Below are positions 28,581 through 37,756 of a stretch of DNA of 64,000 nucleotides, piece by piece (positions within the stretch are counted from its first letter, which is position 1; every line of letters begins with the position of its first letter). The notes beneath the pieces are model-generated. The model was not told the origin of the DNA, searched no databases, and saw only the letters and a program-made list of their open reading frames with translations. Source of the DNA: Alphaproteobacteria bacterium. GTDB taxonomy: Bacteria; Pseudomonadota; Alphaproteobacteria; Sphingomonadales; Emcibacteraceae. The stretch is taken from the NCBI GenBank assembly GCA_030428615.1, contig JAUIDN010000007.1, forward strand, positions 1-64,000, given 5' to 3'. Made by a program: the position numbers and the translations under genes.

Positions 28581-28619
28581 ATCAGGTATTTTTTAGTAAG
28601 CTTTTAAAAAATACCTGAT
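28581..28619. repeat. perfect 15-bp inverted repeat
   Basis: ATCAGGTATTTTTTA (28581-28595) and its exact complement at 28605-28619 flank a nine-base loop. It lies about 30 bases beyond the TonB receptor stop and 70 bases before the regulator start. It may terminate receptor transcription, although no clean T-tract follows on the minus strand. Confidence 0.7.
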
Positions 28620-28647
28620 AACGTATCGGTTAATGCAGGGGCTAAGG

Positions 28648-30744
28648 CTAAAAACCGTAATTGAGGGTCAATCTGAAATTGCGCCCCGGCATGGGAAGCA
28701 GGTCTTTTAAGAATGACGTATGTTGTCGCTGCTCCGAATTAGCGATGTTCAGGGCCTGAAGTCGAACATTCAGATCCCGTTCTTCACCGAACGGTCGCCA
28801 TGTGACCGATACATCAATATTTGTATAATCATCGGTGGGAAGAATGCCCGCGGCCGTATTTGTTTTGCTGCCGACAAATCGGACGTCGGCGCCCACATCA
28901 AACTTTTCAGTCATATAGTCAATGCCGATATTTGCGCTGGTAGCAGGCATGCGCGGTATAACGTCGCCATTGTTAAAACGGGCGTGGACAAAATCTCCGG
29001 ACGCGCTCAGCTGGACGGAGTAATCCTGTTCTTCAATCAGAAGGTACCCGAATTCAATTTCAGCGCCGTAGAATTTGGCATCCCTTCCTCTGAATTCAAG
29101 GGCACTTAATCCATCGATTTCGGCGCCGGTCTCATGCTCATAAATAAAATCTTTATACCAGGTATGATATATATTTAGGCTACCGTTAAAACGCCCCTGA
29201 TCCCTCTTGATCGTAAGCTCTGCACTCGTCGCCTTTTCAGTATCGAGGTTGATATTACCTATTTCATAAGCGCTGGTGGCCAAATGGGGTCCGTTTGAAA
29301 AAAGCTCTTCCGGTGTTGGGCTGCGTTCAGAACGACTGATACTGATACCGATCAGATCATTATCTGTTGGATGAATGGCGGCGCCGCCGGAGAAACTGAA
29401 CGTGTCAAATGATCTCTTGATGCCCAGTGATGGACTCTCGGTGGTTTGATGGTCATAACGACCGCCAATTTCGAAGGTAACCGGCTCAATTTCGATCTCT
29501 TCGACAACAAATGCCCCCCACTGGAAGGTATCGTTAGGCGATACAAAAGCCTCTTCACCAATAGCTGAAAATTCACGGTCTCTTAACTGAACACCCATTG
29601 ATCCGTGGACATTTCCCATCCGCTGCTGAATAAGTTCGAACCGTCCTTCCCAGCCTTTGTTTCTGAATTGGGTGCCGACTGCATCGCCTTCCAGTTCGTT
29701 ATGCTTATAATCTGCATAGCCAAACCGGATTCGGGCTTCTTCAAAGAACAGAAACTCTTCTTCAAGATTACCTTTCAGATCAAACCGTTTCTGGTCAAGG
29801 TTGATACGAACACTCTCCTCTTCGTGTTCTTCCTCTTCTCCGCCTTCTTCACCTTCTTCGTGGCTATGCCCCGGGACGCCATAGTTGCTATCATTCAAAT
29901 TAAAGGAAACACCGAAAGTAGCATTTTCACCAATCCAGCCGATTCCGACAGTACCCCCTTTATTATCGACATCTGAATTTTCAACTTCGCCAAATTGTTC
30001 TTCATGTTCTTCGTCAAGGTCTTCGATTTCGCCTTCTGCTTCCTCCGCTGCACGTAGTGCGGCGCTTTCAGCAAAACCTGGAATGCTGTAATTATCAGTA
30101 CGTCTGAAGTAACCATCCAGATGCATGACAATGCTGTCAGATGCAGCGAAATTGATGGCACCGCCGCCGGAGCGGTCGTTGGATACGCTGTCAACGGAAA
30201 GGCGTGCTTTTCCGGACGCACCATTTTCAGGAACATAGACCGGTATCCGGTTGTCAATAATATTGACAACACCACCAACGGCATTGTTTCCGTATAAAAG
30301 GGTGCTGGCGCCACGCATGATTTCAATGCGCTCCGCCGTTAGCGGATCGCCCGCAACGGCGTGGTCCGGACTTGTGCTGGCGGCGTCAATACTGCCTATT
30401 CCATTAATAAGGACGCGTATCCGGTCACCCCCTAGCCCCCTGATCACAGGGCGGCTTGCCCCGGCACCAAAAAAAGTGGAGGAAATACCGGGAAGACCGG
30501 ATAAAGTTTCTCCGATGGTGGCAGATAAGCTTTCCTGAAGTTTTTCATCAGCAAGCACATTACTTCCCTGCAAAACATCAAAACTGCCCCTGCCGTGGGG
30601 AGAGCCGGTTACAAATATAACGTCAACGTCATGTCCGTGGTCGTGAAGTTGCTGGTTTTCCGTTTCCTGCGCTCTTGCGCCCGCACTTACAGAGATACTG
30701 AAAGCAAGTGCAATGATGCTGGGTGTCGATAATAGTCGTTTCAT
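28648..30744 (-). CDS. TonB-dependent outer-membrane receptor, probably zinc (ZnuD-like)
   Basis: The 698-residue product has a signal peptide ending SAGARAQ, a TonB-box-like DVIFVTGSP, a plug domain (about residues 50-170, GLPGISSTFFGAGASRPVIRG split across the family motif) and a 22-strand-type barrel ending in NFRLTLNYGF with the terminal Phe. Two extracellular loops are rich in Glu, His and Asp (EEGGEEEEHEEES and DLDEEHEEQFGEVENSD), as in ZnuD. A perfect Zur-type operator lies 38-52 bases upstream, and a Fur-family regulator is encoded nearby. Zinc as substrate is therefore well supported by context, though not proven. Confidence 0.88.
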   Translation of the reverse strand: MKRLLSTPSIIALAFSISVSAGARAQETENQQLHDHGHDVDVIFVTGSPHGRGSFDVLQGSNVLADEKLQESLSATIGETLSGLPGISSTFFGAGASRPVIRGLGGDRIRVLINGIGSIDAASTSPDHAVAGDPLTAERIEIMRGASTLLYGNNAVGGVVNIIDNRIPVYVPENGASGKARLSVDSVSNDRSGGGAINFAASDSIVMHLDGYFRRTDNYSIPGFAESAALRAAEEAEGEIEDLDEEHEEQFGEVENSDVDNKGGTVGIGWIGENATFGVSFNLNDSNYGVPGHSHEEGEEGGEEEEHEEESVRINLDQKRFDLKGNLEEEFLFFEEARIRFGYADYKHNELEGDAVGTQFRNKGWEGRFELIQQRMGNVHGSMGVQLRDREFSAIGEEAFVSPNDTFQWGAFVVEEIEIEPVTFEIGGRYDHQTTESPSLGIKRSFDTFSFSGGAAIHPTDNDLIGISISRSERSPTPEELFSNGPHLATSAYEIGNINLDTEKATSAELTIKRDQGRFNGSLNIYHTWYKDFIYEHETGAEIDGLSALEFRGRDAKFYGAEIEFGYLLIEEQDYSVQLSASGDFVHARFNNGDVIPRMPATSANIGIDYMTEKFDVGADVRFVGSKTNTAAGILPTDDYTNIDVSVTWRPFGEERDLNVRLQALNIANSEQRQHTSFLKDLLPMPGRNFRLTLNYGF

Positions 30745-30781
30745 ATTCTTATCCTTATTAAACTCTGAAGGTAAAATAAGT

Positions 30782-30796
30782 TGTTATAATATAACA
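30782..30796. promoter_or_regulatory. Zur box
   Basis: TGTTATAATATAACA is a perfect 7-1-7 palindrome and matches the core of the well-known enterobacterial Zur operator (TGTTATANTATAACA). It lies 38-52 bases before the TonB receptor start on the minus strand, where it could block the promoter. The divergent small gene and zur lie on the other side. Confidence 0.8.
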
Positions 30797-30912
30797 TTCA
30801 AGGGGAAATGTGATATTTTTTTAATATTGAAAAGAACGGTGGAATTATTTAAAAAAACTTTTTTATTTAATAGCTTAAGTGCCCATCGGGTCAAATGACG
30901 TCGCACAAATTG

Positions 30913-30941
30913 TTGACAAAATAGGAATTGTTTCGTAACTA
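30913..30941 (+). promoter_or_regulatory. candidate promoter of the small membrane protein and zur
   Basis: TTGACA (30913-30918), a 17-base spacer and TAACTA (30936-30941) are placed 27 bases before the ATG at 30969. No second perfect Zur box overlaps it. Confidence 0.55.
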
Positions 30942-30968
30942 TATTCTACTGAATCATGGGGAGAATGC

Positions 30969-31253
30969 ATGGTCGCTTTGCGCCAACACTTCAAATATTT
31001 GCTGTTTATCGTATCTGCTGCCGTTATATGGGCTCAATACATTGCGGCGACGCATGACCAATTCAATCACCATGTATCGGATGACTGCGTTATTTGTAAA
31101 ATAGCGGCAAATGGGATTGATCACGCGAATATTGTTGATATATCGCTGTTCGACTATTTCCACTCTGAAGTCATAACATTTTTTGTTATCACTGTTCTAT
31201 TCAAGACCAGCCTCTGGAAAACTGCCTTATCACGGGCTCCCCCTGTTTCCTGA
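30969..31253 (+). CDS. small membrane protein with His/Cys motif, zinc-locus associated
   Basis: The 94-residue product has an N-terminal hydrophobic segment (LLFIVSAAVIWAQYIAAT), a short loop HDQFNHHVSDDCVICKIAANGIDH, which I split here as HDQFNHH and DDCVIC, and a second hydrophobic segment (SEVITFFVITVLF). The His/Asp/Cys loop between two membrane segments resembles the DUF2946-like small proteins found beside copper or zinc uptake genes. GGGGAG 6 nt before the ATG supports the start. Together with the divergent Zur-controlled receptor and the downstream zur gene it probably acts in zinc homeostasis; this is inference from context. Confidence 0.7.
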   Translation: MVALRQHFKYLLFIVSAAVIWAQYIAATHDQFNHHVSDDCVICKIAANGIDHANIVDISLFDYFHSEVITFFVITVLFKTSLWKTALSRAPPVS

Positions 31254-31384
31254 TATTACCGGAATTTCACCAAAATTTTTTGTCCGTCCTTCACAAATGC
31301 ACGGCGAAGAGTTCGTTTAACAGGGTTGGATATATTTGTCTTTTTACACGCGAATATTCCGGCCGGAGAATATAAGGAAATATC

Positions 31385-31852
31385 ATGATCAACAGATCAA
31401 TAGCCAGCAAGAATGGTGCTGCAAACAATATGTGTGCCAGTCAGTTGGTTGCAACAAACACTTTGAAACTGACGACCAATCAAAAAATGGTACATGAGGC
31501 TCTTCTCGCTTTGGGGCGGTCAGCCGGTGCCTATGAGATACTGGATATACTTAGGAAAAAAGGCGTTAACGCGGCAGCGACGGTTTATCGCGCACTTAAC
31601 GAACTTGCGCAAAAAGGACTGGTTCAGCGAATTGTAAGTACAAGGACATTCATTGCCCACCAGGAACCAAAACCGGAGGATGAAGAATCAATATTACTGA
31701 TCTGCCAACATTGCGGTGAGGTTTCATCAATTAAAGACAATCACATCGTCCGGGCGTTTGATAAAAACATAGAGCAAAGTGGGTATTGTGTGAATACATA
31801 TCATCTCGAACTGATGGTGTCATGCGATTCGTGCGCGAAAAAGACCTCTTAA
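31385..31852 (+). CDS. zur: Fur family transcriptional regulator, probably Zur
   Basis: The 155-residue product has the winged helix (TTNQKMVHEALLALG, AAATVYRALNELAQKGLVQRI) and a dimerisation domain with two Cys pairs (CQHC and CDSC) that form the structural zinc site. Typical Zur sensory-site residues are present as TYHLELMVSC. It is probably Zur rather than Fur because the adjacent TonB receptor carries a Zur box. AAGGAA lies 6 nt before the ATG. It may be co-transcribed with the small membrane protein, 131 bases upstream. Confidence 0.85.
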   Translation: MINRSIASKNGAANNMCASQLVATNTLKLTTNQKMVHEALLALGRSAGAYEILDILRKKGVNAAATVYRALNELAQKGLVQRIVSTRTFIAHQEPKPEDEESILLICQHCGEVSSIKDNHIVRAFDKNIEQSGYCVNTYHLELMVSCDSCAKKTS

Positions 31853-31870
31853 TCCAGAATGGAATCAGAT

Positions 31871-32446
31871 TTAATTACTTGATATAAAATAATTGATCAG
31901 CGCTTTGGCATCGCCGGAATTCCATTCGGCGGGCCCGATAAGTCGGCCAACTTCATAGCCATTGGCATCGATTAAAATACTTGTTGGTAATGCATTTGAT
32001 TTCAATGTTCTGGCGACATTTCTTTTGCTGTCGATAAATGTGTTTAAATTTGTGATGTTATTATTTTTTAAAAACGCCAATGAACTTTCTATGCCATCCT
32101 GATTTTCGGACAACAGAACCACCTGAAAATCGTCGCCTCCCATTGATGCCTGCAATGCATCCAGATCCGGCATCTCCTTGATACATGGCGCACACCATGT
32201 TGCCCACAAATTTACCAGTATGACCTTGCCTTTGAAATCAGCGAACGATTTTTCGGTACCCTCCTGGTCATGGAATACGGCTGTTGTTGCGGGTGCCGGT
32301 TTTTCATGGAATTCAAATCTTTTCATGGTCCCTGCGTTAAGGCCTTGCGGTACATCGTTATTTGGCGTATTCCCTAATTCATAGAACGAATATGCAGCAA
32401 CAATGAGTGCGATGAAGGACAGAATATAAATTGTTTTATTTTTCAT
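31871..32446 (-). CDS. TlpA-like thioredoxin-fold protein
   Basis: The 191-residue product has an N-terminal membrane anchor (TIYILSFIALIVAAYSFYEL) and a periplasmic thioredoxin fold with the redox pair C85/C88 in NLWATWCAPCIKEMP and the cis-Pro region ALPTSILID. TlpA/ResA-type proteins reduce disulfides for cytochrome assembly. The frame extends to 32512, but that would overlap argH, and ATG 32446 gives a proper signal anchor. The start lies 35 bases from the divergent argH start. TlpA is often located next to argH in alphaproteobacteria. Confidence 0.88.
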   Translation of the reverse strand: MKNKTIYILSFIALIVAAYSFYELGNTPNNDVPQGLNAGTMKRFEFHEKPAPATTAVFHDQEGTEKSFADFKGKVILVNLWATWCAPCIKEMPDLDALQASMGGDDFQVVLLSENQDGIESSLAFLKNNNITNLNTFIDSKRNVARTLKSNALPTSILIDANGYEVGRLIGPAEWNSGDAKALINYFISSN

Positions 32447-32481
32447 TAGTATCTCAGACCACAATGATAAAGATGTGAAGT

Positions 32482-33885
32482 ATGACCGATAAAAACCAGA
32501 AACCAGAAGCAAACAGTTTATGGGGCGGCCGTTTTGAAGGCGGTGTATCCGATATAATGGAAAAAATCAACGCCTCCATTGATTTTGACAAAATCTTATA
32601 CAGGCAAGATATAACAGGATCAATTGAACATTGTAAAATGTTGGTCGCCACGGACATCATTTCTGCCGATGATGGTGATGCTATTGTTAAAGGTCTTAAG
32701 CAGATTGAAGACGAAATTGAAGCAGGCGAATTCGAATTTTCAGCGGCATTGGAAGACATCCACATGAATGTGGAATCGCGTCTTACAGAAATTATTGGAG
32801 CGGCGGCAGGGCGTCTTCACACTGCGAGGTCGAGAAATGATCAGGTCGCAACAGATTTTAAGCTTTGGGTTCGTGACGCCTGCGATCAGGCGGATGACGC
32901 ATTAAAAGCACTGCAGATGGCGTTGGTTGAAAAGGCCGAAGAAAATGCACATGTCATTATGCCGGGCTTTACGCATCTGCAAAGCGCTCAGCCGGTAACG
33001 TTTGGCCATCACCTGCTTGCTTATTTCGAAATGTTTACAAGGGATCGTTCCCGGTTTCAGGATGCCCGAAAGCGGTTAAACGAATGTCCGCTTGGCGCTG
33101 CGGCTCTTGCCGGGACGTCGTTTCCGATTGATCGACACCAGACCGCAAAGGCACTTGGATTTGACAGACCGACGTCAAATTCCATGGACACGGTATCTGA
33201 TCGGGATTTTGCGCTTGAATTTATGTCGGCTGCGGCGATCAGTGCCGTTCATATTTCGCGCCTGGCCGAAGAAATGGTGACATGGTCATGCGCACAATTT
33301 AACTTTATTCAAATGTCAGACAGCTTCACGACAGGCTCGTCGATTATGCCGCAAAAAAGAAACCCGGATGCAGCAGAGCTTTGCCGCGGCAAGTCTGGAC
33401 GGATCATCGGTTCACTCAACAGTCTTCTGGTTACCATGAAGGGCTTGGCCCTTACATTTTCAAAAGATATGCAGGAAGACAAAGAAGCAACCTTTGATGC
33501 GGTGGAAACCTATTCACTGATCATTGCGGCGATGACGGGCATGGTCGAAGACATGAAAGTGAATGAAAATGAAATGAGAAAAGCAACCAATGTCGGTTTT
33601 ATCACGGCAACGGACCTCGCGGATTGGGTTGTGCGCGTTTTGGGATTGCCGTTTAGAACAGCGCATCACATAACCGGGTCGCTTGTTGCTATGGCTGAAA
33701 AAAAGGGCTGTGATCTTGATGGACTGACGCTTGAAGAAATGAAACAGGTTGAACCCGCGATAACGGATGATGTTTTCAATGTACTCAGCGTTGAAAAATC
33801 TGTCGCGAGCCGTGAAAGTTTTGGTGGAACCGCCCCTTCACAGGTGCTAAAACAGGTTTCTTTGGCTAAAGAGCGAATTGGATAA
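32482..33885 (+). CDS. argH: argininosuccinate lyase
   Basis: ArgH splits argininosuccinate into arginine and fumarate, the last step of arginine synthesis. The 467-residue product has the superfamily signature [15 protein letters not shown] around residue 290 and [17 protein letters not shown] near residue 113. It starts 35 bases from the divergent tlpA-like gene and is followed 2 bases later by lptM and then lysA, an order seen widely in proteobacteria. Confidence 0.96.
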   Translation: MTDKNQKPEANSLWGGRFEGGVSDIMEKINASIDFDKILYRQDITGSIEHCKMLVATDIISADDGDAIVKGLKQIEDEIEAGEFEFSAALEDIHMNVESRLTEIIGAAAGRLHTARSRNDQVATDFKLWVRDACDQADDALKALQMALVEKAEENAHVIMPGFTHLQSAQPVTFGHHLLAYFEMFTRDRSRFQDARKRLNECPLGAAALAGTSFPIDRHQTAKALGFDRPTSNSMDTVSDRDFALEFMSAAAISAVHISRLAEEMVTWSCAQFNFIQMSDSFTTGSSIMPQKRNPDAAELCRGKSGRIIGSLNSLLVTMKGLALTFSKDMQEDKEATFDAVETYSLIIAAMTGMVEDMKVNENEMRKATNVGFITATDLADWVVRVLGLPFRTAHHITGSLVAMAEKKGCDLDGLTLEEMKQVEPAITDDVFNVLSVEKSVASRESFGGTAPSQVLKQVSLAKERIG

Positions 33886-33887
33886 TC

Positions 33888-34007
33888 ATGGCCCATTTTT
33901 TTCGTCTATTTCTGGCAGTATTGCTGTTTTTCGGATTAATATCCTGCGGGAAGAAAGGCGATCTTCTGCCACCCGATGGATATGAAGCACCAACAGAAAA
34001 TAACTGA
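33888..34007 (+). CDS. lptM: LptM-type small lipoprotein, 39 aa
   Basis: The tiny product has a signal segment FRLFLAVLLFFGLISC, with the lipidated Cys at residue 20, followed by GKKGDLLPPDGYEAP. The CGxKGxLxxP core is the hallmark of LptM (formerly YifL), which helps mature the LptD-LptE translocon. It lies 2 bases after argH and 13 bases before lysA, the usual position of this gene. It is too short for most ORF filters. Confidence 0.85.
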   Translation: MAHFFRLFLAVLLFFGLISCGKKGDLLPPDGYEAPTENN

Positions 34008-34020
34008 TAGCAGGTAACGT

Positions 34021-35283
34021 ATGAACTATTTTGAGTATCGTAATGGCGAAATGTTCGCCGAAGGTGTGCGGGTTGCGGATATTGCCGAAAAGGTGGGAAC
34101 CCCATTTTATTTATACTCCACCGCTTCTCTGGCCCATCAGTTTAATCAGTTTAAGGAAGCCTTTGGTGATGTTGATCTGCTTATTTGTTATGCAGTGAAG
34201 GCAAATACCAATCAGGCCGTTATAAAAACACTGGCTGAACTTGGCGCCGGCGCTGACGTTGTCTCCGAAGGGGAAATGCGGCGAGCATTAAAAGCAGGGG
34301 TTCCGGCAGAAAAAATTGTTTATTCGGGTGTTGCCAAAACTGTTTCGGAAATGACCTTTGCACTTAACCAGGGCATTTATCAATTCAATGTGGAAAGTGA
34401 ACCTGAACTTTATCAGCTAAGCAGTATCGCCGCGGAACTTGGCAAAACGGCTGATATCACCTTTAGAGTTAACCCGGATGTTGACGCCAAAACCCATGCC
34501 AAAATTTCAACCGGAAAATCCGAAAATAAATTTGGTGTGCCGTGGAAATCAATCCGGGAGCTCTGCACAAGGGCGGCGGCGCTACCGGGCATAAAGCTCG
34601 TTGGGCTTGATCTTCATATTGGGTCACAAATCACAGAACTGGATCCTTTTGAAGCCGCATTTACACGGATAAGCGGGTTGGTTGAAACGTTGCGTGAAGA
34701 TGGACATGACATCAGTCGCATTGACCTTGGCGGTGGCCTTGGAATTCCTTATGAGGGAGATGACTTCCCGCCGCTTCCACGCGAATATGCGGAAATGGTA
34801 ACACGGGTCACTGAGCATTTGAATTGCAAGATAATCATAGAGCCGGGCCGCTTTCTTGTCGGGAACGCGGGCATACTTGTGTCCAAGGTGGTTTATGTCA
34901 AAAAAGGCGAAGAACGGGAATTTCTTATCATTGACGCGGCAATGAACGATCTGGTGCGACCAAGTATGTACGACGCGTATCATGGTATCGTTCCTGTTGT
35001 TGAAAGCAGTGAAGAAAGTGTGCTTTATGATGTCGTTGGGCCGGTGTGTGAAACCGGTGATACATTTGCAACAAACAGGCTGATAACGCCAATGAAGAGC
35101 GGCGACTTATTGGCGATTCGCTCTGTTGGTGCTTACGGCGCCGTTATGTCGTCAACATATAACACCAGACCGCTTATACCGGAAGTGCTTGTAAAGAAAA
35201 ATGATTTCGCCGTCGTCAGACCACGGCCAACTTACGATGAAATAATTGGACTTGATCAACTTGCCCCTTGGCTGTCAGAATAG
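34021..35283 (+). CDS. lysA: diaminopimelate decarboxylase
   Basis: LysA makes lysine from meso-diaminopimelate with PLP. The 420-residue product has the PLP lysine K60 in CYAVKANTN, the glycine-rich GGGLGIPY that holds the phosphate, EPGRFLVGNAG, and the conserved GPVCETGD with the second-subunit Cys. CAGGTAAC precedes the ATG. It forms a tight group with argH and lptM. Confidence 0.96.
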   Translation: MNYFEYRNGEMFAEGVRVADIAEKVGTPFYLYSTASLAHQFNQFKEAFGDVDLLICYAVKANTNQAVIKTLAELGAGADVVSEGEMRRALKAGVPAEKIVYSGVAKTVSEMTFALNQGIYQFNVESEPELYQLSSIAAELGKTADITFRVNPDVDAKTHAKISTGKSENKFGVPWKSIRELCTRAAALPGIKLVGLDLHIGSQITELDPFEAAFTRISGLVETLREDGHDISRIDLGGGLGIPYEGDDFPPLPREYAEMVTRVTEHLNCKIIIEPGRFLVGNAGILVSKVVYVKKGEEREFLIIDAAMNDLVRPSMYDAYHGIVPVVESSEESVLYDVVGPVCETGDTFATNRLITPMKSGDLLAIRSVGAYGAVMSSTYNTRPLIPEVLVKKNDFAVVRPRPTYDEIIGLDQLAPWLSE

Positions 35284-35323
35284 GCCACACATAACTGGAA
35301 AAGGGTATATTTAGATACAGAAA

Positions 35324-37312
35324 ATGGCGGAAAATTCTAATCAATATTTGCAAGGCAGATTTAATTGGCAAAGGCTGTATAGGGCGTCCGTCCCCTCTCT
35401 TGTATTATTTTTCATATATTATGTGATTTCGTTACTTGAACTATGGGTTTTTGTCCCTGATTTTGTTCAGGTTATTTCATATTTCTTCGTTATTGTTTCT
35501 GGTCTGATATTCTTTTTCGCGGGCTTTTTAGGGAAAATAAGCGTTTCCGAACGGAAAATGAGATTGAGGCTCGGTGTTCTTGCAATTGGCGCGGTTATTG
35601 TCTCTCTTGTAAATGTTGGCGATTTGGCACGACTGAATAGTCTGGCTTTTATGCCGAGGGCATTATTTGGATACCCTGAGGCGATCATCACGGCCGAAAT
35701 GATCCCGCCCCACTATTTGGGCGAAGATCCTGTCCGGAAAGAAGTAGGCCGCGACGGAGATGGTATAAATCCGGTTTATGAAGGAAGTATGCTTGACGTT
35801 CGGGTTAGTGGACTAAGATGGCAACCGGATATAGAGTTGTCTGATGGCAGTCGGGTGCCATTTACCGATGTTGGGGAGGGGATTTATAAAGCGAGTGTGA
35901 TGATTGACCAGCAGACTCGTTGGTCAATTAAACAGGGTGCTTATATCATCGGCTCCTGGCCGATACAGGTTATAGATGACCGTAATCCAACCATTGAAAT
36001 TTTTTCGCTTGAAGAAGGCCACGAAAATGAGAAGGGTTATCTGGCGCTTAATGTGCATGTGAAAGATGACCGAAAAATCATGAAAGCGGTCATTGATATA
36101 ATCAATAAAGAGGGTGAAAAGAGCGATCAAAAAGAACTGTCGCTTCGTGAAGTCGGGGAATACGAAAATATTTTCTACCTAGATCTGACGGGATCCGATG
36201 TAGCGGGTTCAGCGGTCAATTTATTAATGTCTGTTGAGGATGAAGCCGGGCAGGTTTCCACACAAACCATTGAAAATGTTTTTATTCAGGAAAAGCAATA
36301 TAAAAATCCGCTGGCATATAATCTGATTTCACTTCATGAAGAATTGCGCGACACGAAAAGGGAATTAAAACCATTGGCGCGGCGCATAAAAGCACTGGGA
36401 TTGCTTCCTGATGCAGGGTTGCCTCCCGTATATTATATGGCGCTTCGTTCAGCTTATTGGCGGCTGGTTGATCCCACAAATCCAAATGACCGGGAAACAG
36501 CGCGCAATTTGCTTTGGGATGTGGCGCAAAAAATTGAAAATGGCGAGTTGGGTACAATTGAAAACGATCTTATTTATTCGCTGGAAGAATTGGCTCTGGG
36601 TATCAGGCAGCAAAAACCACTGGAAGATATAAGAGATTTGCTTAGAAATACCGACAATTTATTCAGAGAATACAGAAGGTCAGCGCGGTTAAGCACGTCT
36701 GAACAATACCCGCTTGACATTGATCTTCGTGCACTAAGGCGACTTTACAGTTATATTCTCGCCTTCAGCGATCAGGGGAAGCATCGCAACGCTTCTCTGA
36801 TTGTTGATTATATGCGCAAAGGGCTGGTTCAGAACGACGACCTTATTTTAAGCCGGGATGGATTGGGGAACTATTTTGCTTTGTTTGAGGGACGGCAGAT
36901 TCTTGATAATTTAATTGAAATTCAAAAGACGTTGCTCGCCAGTTCCTATAACGACCAGATGAAGATCAAAATGATTGAAAACACCAATCTTAAGTCATTT
37001 GGCGGAAAATCAGAAGAAGCGCGCAGCAATGAAATTATTCTACAGACCAAAGTCGGAGATGCTGTAGAAAGGCTCGGTGAGAAAATCTCGTTTACGGATG
37101 ATTATTCAGGACTTTTGATCGAAAATGCAAAAAACCTGATAAACGACATTCTAACCAACATGAAGAAAAGTGAGACCAATCGGGTCGCCCGCTCCCAGTC
37201 GGAGTTGCTCGCCGTGATGAGTAATTTAAAAAGAATATTGAACAAACCCGTTTCCGGCGCACCGGAGCTTAGAAATCTTTTGAAAGAAATAAGCGCTAAA
37301 CCTGTTTCGTAA
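35324..37312 (+). CDS. TIGR02302/DUF4175 family membrane protein
   Basis: The 662-residue product has two or three N-terminal membrane segments (SLVLFFIYYVISLLELWVFV, VISYFFVIVSGLIFFFAGFLG, then a third near residue 85), a beta-rich region (about residues 130-330) and a long helical C-terminus. This matches DUF4175 proteins, which alphaproteobacteria usually encode near lysA. Family members are commonly somewhat longer (about 800 residues from memory), so this is a short version lacking part of the C-terminal region. Function is unknown. No ribosome site is obvious. Confidence 0.75.
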   Translation: MAENSNQYLQGRFNWQRLYRASVPSLVLFFIYYVISLLELWVFVPDFVQVISYFFVIVSGLIFFFAGFLGKISVSERKMRLRLGVLAIGAVIVSLVNVGDLARLNSLAFMPRALFGYPEAIITAEMIPPHYLGEDPVRKEVGRDGDGINPVYEGSMLDVRVSGLRWQPDIELSDGSRVPFTDVGEGIYKASVMIDQQTRWSIKQGAYIIGSWPIQVIDDRNPTIEIFSLEEGHENEKGYLALNVHVKDDRKIMKAVIDIINKEGEKSDQKELSLREVGEYENIFYLDLTGSDVAGSAVNLLMSVEDEAGQVSTQTIENVFIQEKQYKNPLAYNLISLHEELRDTKRELKPLARRIKALGLLPDAGLPPVYYMALRSAYWRLVDPTNPNDRETARNLLWDVAQKIENGELGTIENDLIYSLEELALGIRQQKPLEDIRDLLRNTDNLFREYRRSARLSTSEQYPLDIDLRALRRLYSYILAFSDQGKHRNASLIVDYMRKGLVQNDDLILSRDGLGNYFALFEGRQILDNLIEIQKTLLASSYNDQMKIKMIENTNLKSFGGKSEEARSNEIILQTKVGDAVERLGEKISFTDDYSGLLIENAKNLINDILTNMKKSETNRVARSQSELLAVMSNLKRILNKPVSGAPELRNLLKEISAKPVS

Positions 37313-37687
37313 TTAATGAACATGCGCTTTAGCAGAAAGAACCTCTTCCACCGCCTGACAAATTTCATCAAGTGAAAATGGTTTGCTGATCACATTGTGT
37401 ATCAGACTTCCCATATTATGCGCCCGTTGTTTTTCGTGAACAAATCCGGTCATCATCAGGATTGGGAGCGCGGGATATTCGGCGGTTACCTTAAGGGCGA
37501 GCGATATACCGTCCATTACCGGCATGATAATGTCGGTCAGAAGCAAATCATAATCACTATGTTCCAGCTCCACAATTGCGGCTCCGCCATCGGCAACGCC
37601 GATTGTATCATGACCACGAAGCTTTAACGCCCGACATATAAAGGTTCGTACGGCTACTTCATCTTCCGCAATTAAAATTCTCGCCAT
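37313..37687 (-). CDS. single-domain response regulator, CpdR-like
   Basis: The 124-residue product is a bare receiver domain with no output domain. Acidic pocket DE in AEDEVAVR, phospho-acceptor D52 in LLLTDIIMPVMDG, and K102 in ISKPF are present. The pattern MARILIAEDE and MTGF resembles CpdR, which in Caulobacter guides ClpXP to cell-cycle substrates when unphosphorylated. I call it CpdR-like. It converges on the DUF4175 gene, with only a base or so between stops. Confidence 0.7.
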   Translation of the reverse strand: MARILIAEDEVAVRTFICRALKLRGHDTIGVADGGAAIVELEHSDYDLLLTDIIMPVMDGISLALKVTAEYPALPILMMTGFVHEKQRAHNMGSLIHNVISKPFSLDEICQAVEEVLSAKAHVH

Positions 37688-37756
37688 TTTGCGTCCATTT
37701 ATTTCTTTGATAAGAAATCAATACACGTAAAATCTTTATATTTTATTATTTTTTGA

